Below are positions 57,709 to 64,000 of a stretch of DNA of 64,000 nucleotides, in pieces. Below the pieces are notes generated by a model, which saw only the letters and a list, made by a program, of their open reading frames with translations, did no database searches and was not told where the DNA came from. Each line of letters begins with the position of its first letter. Position 1 is the first letter of the stretch. The position numbers and the translations under genes were made by a program. This stretch comes from Ralstonia sp. UBA689 (lineage in GTDB: Bacteria > Pseudomonadota > Gammaproteobacteria > Burkholderiales > Burkholderiaceae): assembly GCF_002298975.1 (NCBI RefSeq), contig NZ_DBMV01000039.1, forward strand, positions 14,413 to 78,412. The letters are read 5' to 3'.

Positions 57709-58706
57709 CAGAGCACACCCAGCGCGCGCAGCGCATCGAGCGCCTGGGCGCTGGTCGGATGGGCCTCGGCGCTGCCGAGGTCGTGCACGTTGGGCGTCCA
57801 GTAGCCGCCAGTGCGCCATGACGTAGTGAAGTTGTAGAGCGCCACCGTCGGCTTGCACAGCGCTGCAGCAATGTGCACGAGGCCGGTGTCGACACCCACC
57901 ACGGCCGTCGCCTGATCGAGGAAGGCCGTCACGTCTGGCAGCGACATGCGCGGCGGAATCACCACGCGTCCCACCGTGCCCGGTACGGCGGCGACGATCG
58001 CCTCTCGGATGGCCTCGCTCGTGCGTCGCTCCGTCTCGCTGCCCCACGGCAGCGCAAGCGCGTAGTCGCGTGCGAGAAGTTCACGTGCAACATCGACCCA
58101 CGCGGCCTGCGGCCAGCCCTTATCCGCGCGCGAAGTGGCATGCACCAGCGCGACATAGGGGCGTGGCATGGGAAATGACAGCTCAGCCGGCGGCTGTAGA
58201 CCGAAATCAACCGCCTCGGGCAGTGCATAACCCAGCGCCTCGGCGACCATGCGGCGCGATCGCTCAACAACATGGACACGTGGCTCTATCAAGAGCTTGC
58301 GCTGATAGAACAGTTTGGCGAGCGGCTCATAGCCCGCGCCATCGGTGCGATTGCCCAGCCCCGCAACGAACCCACTCGGCGTCAACTTTGCCTGTGCGGC
58401 AATCAAGGCCGTCTTGATAAGGCCTTGCGTGTCGAGCACCGCGTCGTACGACTTGGCGCGCAACGCGCGGCGGAAGGCCGCCATCTCACTCCAAGCTGCC
58501 CCGGAACCCAGCGACTTGCGCCAGCGCCGCAGCGCAAACGGAATCACCTGATGCACGCCGCGCACGATGCGCACAATGCCGGCAAAGCCTTCTTCGACCA
58601 CCCAGTCGATCTCGGCATCCGGATACGCGCGCAGGATATCCGCCACGACCGGCGCACAATGCACCACATCGCCAAGCGACGATACCTTGACGATCAGCAC
58701 ACGCAT
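57708..58706 (-). CDS. waaC: Lipopolysaccharide heptosyltransferase I
   Basis: Adds the first L,D-heptose to Kdo of the LPS inner core. The 332-residue GT9 protein starts at 58706 with MRVLIVKVSSLGDVVH. DTQGLIKTALI, the VHATSRADKGWP segment and VGVDTGLVHIAAAL carry the nucleotide-sugar binding residues. It overlaps waaA by 1 bp and lies 45 bp after the phosphomannomutase gene, forming an LPS operon. Confidence 0.95.
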   Translation of the reverse strand: MRVLIVKVSSLGDVVHCAPVVADILRAYPDAEIDWVVEEGFAGIVRIVRGVHQVIPFALRRWRKSLGSGAAWSEMAAFRRALRAKSYDAVLDTQGLIKTALIAAQAKLTPSGFVAGLGNRTDGAGYEPLAKLFYQRKLLIEPRVHVVERSRRMVAEALGYALPEAVDFGLQPPAELSFPMPRPYVALVHATSRADKGWPQAAWVDVARELLARDYALALPWGSETERRTSEAIREAIVAAVPGTVGRVVIPPRMSLPDVTAFLDQATAVVGVDTGLVHIAAALCKPTVALYNFTTSWRTGGYWTPNVHDLGSAEAHPTSAQALDALRALGVL

Positions 58707-58750
58707 GCCGCCATCCTTTCCCCCCAACTTCATGAACGCTGCCTGCGCAA

Positions 58751-60139
58751 TCAGAACGGCAGTTGCGCGTCAGGCTTTTCAGCCAGGATCACGCGGCGGA
58801 ACTCGGCCTGGATGCGCGCCATGGCCACATCGTTGTCGGCTTCGAAGCGCATCACCACCACGGGCGTGGTGTTGGACGGACGCGCCAGGCCGAAGCCGTC
58901 TTCGTATTCCACGCGCACACCGTCGATGCGGATGACTTCCTTGGCGCCCGCGAACGTGGCGTTGGCCTTGATCTTGTCGAGCAACGCGAAGGGCTCGCCT
59001 TCGGCACACTTCAGTTGCAGCTCGGGCGTGCAGTGCGAGTTCGGCAGTGCGTTGAGCGTGGCGCTCGGGTCAGCAAGGCGCGAGACGATCTCGAGCAGGC
59101 GCGCGCCCGTGTAAAGGCCGTCATCAAAGCCGTACCAGCGGTCCTTGAAAAAGATGTGGCCGCTCATCTCGCCCGCCAGAGGCGCACCGGTTTCCTTCAA
59201 CTTGGCCTTGACCAGCGAGTGGCCGGTCTTCCACATCGTCGCGCGACCGCCATGCTCGCGGATGAACGGCGCCAGCTTACCGGTGCACTTCACGTCGAAG
59301 ATGATCTCGCCGCCCGGGTTGCGCGACAACACTTCCTGCGCGAACAGCATGAGCTGGCGGTCGGGGAAGATCACTTGGCCATCCTTGGTGACCACGCCGA
59401 GGCGATCGCCGTCGCCATCGAAGGCAAGACCAAGTTCACAATCGGTGGTCTGCAGCGTGCGCACGAGATCCTGCAGGTTCTCCACGTGGGCAGGGTCCGG
59501 ATGGTGATTCGGGAAGTGACCATCCACCTCGCAGAACAGTTCCGTCACCTCGCAACCCATCGCGCGGAACAGCGCCGGCGCGAAGGCACCCGCCACCCCG
59601 TTGCCGCAATCCACGGCGATCTTCATCGGGCGGGCCAGCTTGACGTCCGACACGATGCGGTCGATGTACTGTTGGCGGATGTCCACCTGGACGTAGGCGC
59701 CTGCGCCTTCGGTAAAATCGCCCTGCTCGATGCGCGTACGCAGCGCCTGGATCTGCTCGCCGTAGATGGCCTGGCCGGCCAGCACCATCTTGAAGCCATT
59801 GTAGTCCGGCGGGTTGTGGCTGCCTGTCACCATCACGCCCGAGGTGGCGCGGCGGCCGGCCAGCTCGATGTTGGTGCCGAAGTAGACCATCGGCGTGGGG
59901 ACGAGGCCGAGATCGATCACATCCACGCCGCTCGCGCGCAAGCCATCGGCCAGCGCCGCCAGCAGTTCGGGGCCCGACAGGCGGCCGTCGCGGCCGATCA
60001 CCACGGCGGATTCGCCCTTGGCACGTGCTGCCGAGCCGAATGCTTGGCCGATCAGGCGCGCGGTTTCGGCATCGACGGTTCTTCCGACGATGCCGCGGAT
60101 GTCGTAGGCTTTGAAGATGGTGTGGGCGAGGGTGGGCAT
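58751..60139 (-). CDS. manB: Phosphomannomutase/phosphoglucomutase
   Basis: Interconverts hexose 6- and 1-phosphates for sugar-nucleotide synthesis for LPS and capsule; the sequence is AlgC-like. From the ATG at 60139 there are 462 residues: catalytic serine in MVTGSHNPPDYNG (about S107), the metal loop FDGDGDRLG, the sugar loop GEMSGHIFF, and the C-terminal phosphate site RPSNTTPVVVMRFEA. It is first in the manB-waaC-waaA operon and diverges from the polysaccharide locus. Confidence 0.95.
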   Translation of the reverse strand: MPTLAHTIFKAYDIRGIVGRTVDAETARLIGQAFGSAARAKGESAVVIGRDGRLSGPELLAALADGLRASGVDVIDLGLVPTPMVYFGTNIELAGRRATSGVMVTGSHNPPDYNGFKMVLAGQAIYGEQIQALRTRIEQGDFTEGAGAYVQVDIRQQYIDRIVSDVKLARPMKIAVDCGNGVAGAFAPALFRAMGCEVTELFCEVDGHFPNHHPDPAHVENLQDLVRTLQTTDCELGLAFDGDGDRLGVVTKDGQVIFPDRQLMLFAQEVLSRNPGGEIIFDVKCTGKLAPFIREHGGRATMWKTGHSLVKAKLKETGAPLAGEMSGHIFFKDRWYGFDDGLYTGARLLEIVSRLADPSATLNALPNSHCTPELQLKCAEGEPFALLDKIKANATFAGAKEVIRIDGVRVEYEDGFGLARPSNTTPVVVMRFEADNDVAMARIQAEFRRVILAEKPDAQLPF

Positions 60140-60353
60140 GAAGTATGGTGGCATGCGCTAAGCGGAAGATGAGTGACATTGTAAATGCTTGACATCTCTA
60201 CCCCAGCACATGGCCTTGCATTTTTGTGTTCGGTGCGATTGTGGAGAGCAGTCATGCAAGTATGCAAGCTTTGGGACAGGGCTCGTAATGTCGAGGAGAG
60301 CGCTCTGAAAGGCAGGCTACAATCACAAGTCGAAGTCACTCGAAGTACCACTT

Positions 60354-61229
60354 ATGCCCACTGCGAACGCGGACACGTCACCTTCCATGTCGGATCTAAT
60401 ACGCCTTCTGATGAACTCGTTCAAAACGATTCTCATCGTAGGCATGGTCGGCGCGGGTGCTGGGCTCTTGGCGACTTGGATCATTCATCCGCGCTGGACC
60501 GCCACGATGGCAATCCAGATCGGACAAGTGTCCATTCCTGCGCCGGGAGACGGTACCTCTGCGCCTCAACCTATCGAAAATCAGTTGACCGCAACCGAAC
60601 GCTACAACTTGCCAGGCTCCCGCCTTCAAGTGCTCGGCGAACTCGGACTCCCTGCGCCAGATTCCGGCAACAGAGACGCCAACCTCCTCTTTAATTCATT
60701 GAAAGCCACGGCCGGCCGTAGCCCGAGCGTGATCAATGTCCAGGTTTCGGCCTATTCACGGGAGGGGGCTTCAGCGGCATTAGATGCTGCACTGAAAACC
60801 TTCTTAGCAACCCATCGCAAGTTGTTCGAGCAAGCAATCAATGTGATGCAAAGCAATCTGGCGAACGTGCAGGCAAAGCTAGCTGCCACGCAGCACGACT
60901 ACGACCGGATAGAGCGGGTGCTGAAAGCAGCTACCTCATCCGAAAACGGTGGAGGCGGTAGTGCGCGCGAAGTTCTCGCTTCCAATACCGCTGCGCTGCT
61001 CAACGCGCAGATTCTTACGCTGCGACAGCAAGTGATCGCCTATCAAGATGCCCTAGGTCCCTTGCGAAGCTATCCAACAGCAGCGATGGGGCCAGCGTAT
61101 GTTCCTGTTGAATCAAGCACACCAGGTGTTGCGATTTTTGTTGTCGCTGGCGCTGTTTTGGGCTTGATCATTGGGGCAGGACTGGTCCTGTTAAAAGAGA
61201 ACGCCTCAAACCCCACAGTCCTAAATTAG
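60354..61229 (+). CDS. Wzz-type chain-length determinant / polysaccharide co-polymerase
   Basis: A 291-residue inner-membrane protein with two transmembrane helices (about 23-46 and 260-282) and a periplasmic helical domain between them. This is the topology of Wzz and of the membrane part of Wzc/exopolysaccharide co-polymerases. It controls the chain length of O-antigen or a similar polymer. The final proline-rich PVESSTPGVAIF before helix 2 is typical. Base composition is more A/T-rich than upstream. A later ATG (60387) could also be the start. It marks the beginning of a surface-polysaccharide locus. Confidence 0.85.
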   Translation: MPTANADTSPSMSDLIRLLMNSFKTILIVGMVGAGAGLLATWIIHPRWTATMAIQIGQVSIPAPGDGTSAPQPIENQLTATERYNLPGSRLQVLGELGLPAPDSGNRDANLLFNSLKATAGRSPSVINVQVSAYSREGASAALDAALKTFLATHRKLFEQAINVMQSNLANVQAKLAATQHDYDRIERVLKAATSSENGGGGSAREVLASNTAALLNAQILTLRQQVIAYQDALGPLRSYPTAAMGPAYVPVESSTPGVAIFVVAGAVLGLIIGAGLVLLKENASNPTVLN

Positions 61230-61434
61230 ACACCACAGCTGCCATCATGAGCCGGAAGGCTGGTTATTTACCGGAATATAAAATATTTATCGACCAAAGC
61301 ATTAGCCGATACGGCGGGCTCGGCATTGCCGAGAAATAGCCTTGAATCGACTTCCTGAAATGGAATGGATGCGTTCGAGATACTCCAGGCAGAAGCATGG
61401 TTGGTTAGGGTACATAATGGAACAAGGAATGAGG

Positions 61435-62274
61435 ATGAAGGGGCACGTGAACAAACCGTGGCAATACTCCATACAAGAAGGGGTACCCTTAGCTGCCAAG
61501 GAGCTGATCTGGGAAGTGTTCTTCAAATCCAGAGGGAGAGGAGGCATCGACCTGACTACGCACTATCCCTGGATCGACGACAAAGTTGGCATAACGTCAA
61601 TCCTGATCAAGCCTGGTCGTGGACTAGAGCACGCGCCAGCAGTCGCCACACTGTTGATCAAGGAAGATACTCTGGCCGACAACAAAAAACTCGGCTTGGT
61701 GGGGTTTGTCTGTGTTAACGAAGCGTTGCGGGGCAACGGGGTGGGCCGTGATCTCGTCTCCACCGCAATCGAAGTGGGCAAGGACAAGTCTTTCGACATG
61801 CTGGTACTCTGGACAAACAAGCCCGACGTATACGTAAAGCACGGATTTGCAGTAGACAGCGAGGACTGGTACGGCAACGTCTCGAAACGTGCGGAACGTC
61901 GTACGAGGCGCCCGTTTTGCCACGATCTGTCCGGGCTCAGAATCGATGACGTCTCCCCTCTCGGCATTCCCGCTTTTGCTAAGCGCGTTCTTTTGTTCAG
62001 CAATGACACTGCTTCAATTACCGTGCTGCAAACAAATCAGGGGTACACACTGGCAGCGTGGAGTGGCAATTGGGACGCTGTATTTCAGATTATCGAGCAA
62101 ATTCTGCCTGACAGCTGGCATCTGAATGCACCCGCAAACTCTGACATTTACACCAATCTGGAAAGCCACGGGTACGGCTTTGAGTTCGCCGTGGGCTCCC
62201 AGAGAATGATCAACGGGCTGGCGAGCAAGGATAAGCTTTGCCTGCCGTATATCCCATTGCTCAAACGCATCTAA
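61435..62274 (+). CDS. GNAT-like N-acetyltransferase domain protein in the polysaccharide locus
   Basis: A 279-residue protein if translation begins at the ATG at 61435, which has AAGGA in front; the frame opens at a TTG at 61342, and several ATGs lie between. The core KLGLVGFVCVNEALRGNGVGRDLVSTAIEVG is a GNAT acetyl-CoA-binding motif, followed by VLWTNKPDVYVKHGFAV. The C-terminal 110 residues do not match a family I recognise. It may modify a sugar or protein of the polysaccharide pathway. Codon use is atypical compared with the core genes. Confidence 0.7.
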   Translation: MKGHVNKPWQYSIQEGVPLAAKELIWEVFFKSRGRGGIDLTTHYPWIDDKVGITSILIKPGRGLEHAPAVATLLIKEDTLADNKKLGLVGFVCVNEALRGNGVGRDLVSTAIEVGKDKSFDMLVLWTNKPDVYVKHGFAVDSEDWYGNVSKRAERRTRRPFCHDLSGLRIDDVSPLGIPAFAKRVLLFSNDTASITVLQTNQGYTLAAWSGNWDAVFQIIEQILPDSWHLNAPANSDIYTNLESHGYGFEFAVGSQRMINGLASKDKLCLPYIPLLKRI

Positions 62275-62312
62275 GGGATGCTACGCTTGGCACTCACATC
62301 TTAACTTGACAC

Positions 62313-62828
62313 TTATGTACCCCCGCCAGACAGTCGGGCGACGATTTGATCTTTCAGCCACTGTAGGTATGCGGCGACGCTGACATCTCCCTCTTCTGGG
62401 GCCCAAGGCGCATACTCCTTCGCGATGGTCGGCTCAAACGGCCCTTCCTTCACTTCGAAGAGAACAGCGGTATCGGAGAGTGCTACGACCGTGTGCCAAG
62501 TTTCCGGGCTGAGTTCAATCCCAACGGTCACGCGAGCATCGCCGTCCCAATGAGCCTCCGTCGCAAATCGGACGACGTCTGCGATCCTCCCATCGTCCGC
62601 GAATGTAATTGCAGCGAACTCTCCTCGCACTGCGACCAAGCTCTCATTGCGGGGATCCAGCGTATGTCGATGCGGCCGGATGTAGCTGTCGGCACAGATT
62701 GCGTTGAACAACCGCTGAATTTTTTCCGAGTAGCTGGCGTGAACGTTCCGATGTTGCCGTCGCCTTGCCGATGCCTTGGCATTGACGCCAAGCTCATCCA
62801 ATTCCTCAACTGAGAATGCACCCTTCAT
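62313..62828 (-). CDS. wbuC: WbuC-family cupin protein
   Basis: A 171-residue cupin-fold protein found in O-antigen clusters. IRPHRHTLDPRNESLVAVRGEF contains the probable metal-binding histidines, and the second half holds GIELSPETWHTVVALSDTAVLFEVKEGPF. The biochemical role is not established, although it consistently occurs beside wbu/wb* genes. It lies on the opposite strand to the GNAT gene, 39 bp away. Confidence 0.88.
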   Translation of the reverse strand: MKGAFSVEELDELGVNAKASARRRQHRNVHASYSEKIQRLFNAICADSYIRPHRHTLDPRNESLVAVRGEFAAITFADDGRIADVVRFATEAHWDGDARVTVGIELSPETWHTVVALSDTAVLFEVKEGPFEPTIAKEYAPWAPEEGDVSVAAYLQWLKDQIVARLSGGGT

Positions 62829-63026
62829 TTCTATGAGGCCCGCGAAGAATCAACGTTAAGCACCCCGACTTGCCGAGCATCGTGAAATAAGAAAGTCAGC
62901 GTTGCCAGCTATCGGGCCTGATAGTTGCAAATATCCTATCGATCACAAAAAGCAGGCCCCATAGAACCGACATATGAATACGGCGCGCTTTCTCGAATTT
63001 CCCTGAACTATTAAGGTGGTGCGCCG

Positions 63027-63794
63027 TTACCGGTGAGCACGCTCACTTAGGAACCGGAAGCGCCAGTAGTCGGCGGCGGTAAATAATTTCAATAGGCTGC
63101 CAATATGCCAGATCAGATAGCGTAACTTACGGTGGCTCGTGCGCTGGGCATCATGAACCACGACGGCGTCCTGCACCCACGTCACATGACGCGAAGCCAA
63201 GTGCATTTTCAAACAAATGTCAATGTCTTCACAGTAGAGATGGTACTTTTCATCGAACCCTCCGACCGCACGATAGCTATCGATATCGAACATAAGGCAC
63301 ATGCCAGCCAGCCAATCGACCGTTTGCTCACCTACCTTCGGAGAATAGTCAGGCTCGAAGCGGCGATGCCACCAGCGCGCTAGCAAGCGGAGTGGCCCCG
63401 GCACTCTCCGAGCGCTGTCCTCTAGATCGCCGCGCTCCGAGACTACACGTGGTCCTGCAACCCCCGGCAAGCGGGCTAGACAAGCGACTAGTGGAGACAA
63501 ACTGTCGACGCTAAGTCGGACATCTGGGTTAAGGACACAAAAGAACTTCGTTCTACAAAGCTTAAATGCGGCATTGTGATTCTCGGCGAACCCTTGTGGT
63601 GCCGGGTTTGCGATCCACTCCAATTCAAACCCAGGAGCAGATGCTGCGGCAGGTTGCTCCTCAGGCAAATTAAGCGTTACGATCACTTGCATCGGCACCA
63701 CCGCTGCCGCCAGCCTGAGTTGATCGAGAAGAGGTGCCAGCAAATCAGCCTGGCCATGACTTACAACGGAAATGGTGATCGCCAACGTTTTCAC
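63027..63794 (-). CDS. Family 2 glycosyltransferase (WbbL/rhamnosyltransferase-like)
   Basis: A 255-residue cytoplasmic GT-A enzyme. The N-terminal ITISVVSHGQADLLAPLLDQL, the donor-site NPDVRLS (DxD-like) and the acceptor motif YCEDIDICLKMHLASRHVTWV with the likely catalytic base are present. It is closest in pattern to rhamnosyltransferases of O-antigen synthesis, but the sugar is not determined. It lies 198 bp before wbuC on the minus strand. Confidence 0.88.
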   Translation of the reverse strand: MKTLAITISVVSHGQADLLAPLLDQLRLAAAVVPMQVIVTLNLPEEQPAAASAPGFELEWIANPAPQGFAENHNAAFKLCRTKFFCVLNPDVRLSVDSLSPLVACLARLPGVAGPRVVSERGDLEDSARRVPGPLRLLARWWHRRFEPDYSPKVGEQTVDWLAGMCLMFDIDSYRAVGGFDEKYHLYCEDIDICLKMHLASRHVTWVQDAVVVHDAQRTSHRKLRYLIWHIGSLLKLFTAADYWRFRFLSERAHR

Positions 63795-63907
63795 TTCGCT
63801 GTATATGCGGAAATAGAATTAAAAAAAATCGGGCAAAACCAAGGAACCTTTACTTCATTTCCCTCCAGCATGGCGACCGCAAAGCAGTGAACGCTGATTC
63901 TGCATAG

Positions 63908-64000
63908 TTAATCGGCCCTGAACAACGCCCTCAGTCCTTTCGAGACAAGGCTTTGCGGCCGAAAGTACGTTGCCGCAATTGCAGGAATCAAGCATATTGA
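63908..64000 (-). CDS. C-terminal end of an unidentified gene (starts beyond window)
   Basis: A minus-strand frame runs in from the right edge and ends at a TAA (63908-63910). The last 30 residues read as a hydrophobic then basic tail (IPAIAATYFRPQSLV...LRALFRAD), compatible with a membrane or glycosyltransferase-type protein of the polysaccharide locus. Too little is present to identify it. Confidence 0.4.
   Translation of the reverse strand, partial: SICLIPAIAATYFRPQSLVSKGLRALFRAD

Noticed and set aside
58763..60172. 469-codon frame antisense to manB
   Set aside because: Shadow frame covering almost exactly the phosphomannomutase gene; His/Arg-rich composition typical of antisense translation.

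Overview
The window is a high-GC chromosomal segment from a betaproteobacterium of the Ralstonia/Cupriavidus group; the gene content and protein sequences fit an environmental Ralstonia such as the R. pickettii lineage. The basis is the dense GC-rich coding, the tol-pal operon bounded by ybgC and cpoB, the glyA-nrdR pair followed by a pilin cluster, the ribD-ribE-ribBA-ribH-nusB block, and the waaC-waaA core-LPS genes. Species is inferred from remembered family resemblance, not from a search. I see no insertion sequence, prophage, CRISPR array or rRNA operon. Two tRNA genes are present: Lys-UUU (minus) and Gly-CCC (plus).

Layout. 0-5.5 kb: catabolism and transport. This holds the end of kynU, kynA, an IclR regulator diverging from glutaryl-CoA dehydrogenase with a palindromic operator between them, and an AzgA-type purine permease. 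5.6-8.4 kb: a 1-Cys peroxiredoxin and a three-gene DUF883/YqjE/YqjK-like envelope module. 8.7-9.7 kb: a decayed FetAB-type ABC transporter (frameshifted ATPase, permease with two internal deletions) behind an intact 23-bp inverted repeat. 9.7-13.2 kb: a Nudix hydrolase, a probable sulfur-scavenging pair (TauD-like dioxygenase and SfnB/DszC-like flavin monooxygenase), a deoxyribosyltransferase and tRNA-Lys. 13.2-20.6 kb (all minus): a YeeE/YedE thiosulfate-type transporter, queC, and the complete ybgC-tolQ-tolR-tolA-tolB-pal-cpoB operon for outer-membrane constriction at division. 20.6-23.6 kb: an SDR enzyme, glyA with a long leader, and nrdR.

23.6-33.5 kb: a striking type IV pilus accessory locus. 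On the minus strand lie fimT-pilV-pilW-pilX-pilY1-pilE. On the plus strand, diverging from a 640-bp shared intergenic region, lies a second set of five small prepilin genes without a PilY1. PilY1 carries an L-type-lectin-like N-terminus. 33.5-38.8 kb: riboflavin synthesis (ribD, ribE, ribBA with a degenerate cyclohydrolase II half, ribH), nusB and an aminotransferase. 38.9-40.4 kb: a membrane-anchored lytic transglycosylase whose approximately 280-nt leader follows a near-consensus promoter and folds into several hairpins, two with complementary loops. This leader is my best candidate for an undescribed regulatory RNA.

40.6-46 kb: ubiD, gabD and acetoacetyl-CoA synthetase. 46-48 kb: two poorly known genes and tRNA-Gly. 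48.1-56.3 kb: trmB, an old-yellow-enzyme homologue, uppP, a DUF1439 lipoprotein, a cysteine-cluster protein, a TetR regulator, a Pcm-like methyltransferase, a rhodanese, a TolC-family channel and a META-domain lipoprotein. 56.4-60.1 kb: manB/algC, waaC and waaA on the minus strand. 60.3-64 kb: the edge of an O-antigen or exopolysaccharide locus (Wzz-like protein, a GNAT-like protein, WbuC, a family 2 glycosyltransferase and the tail of another gene), visibly richer in A+T than the rest and probably variable between strains.
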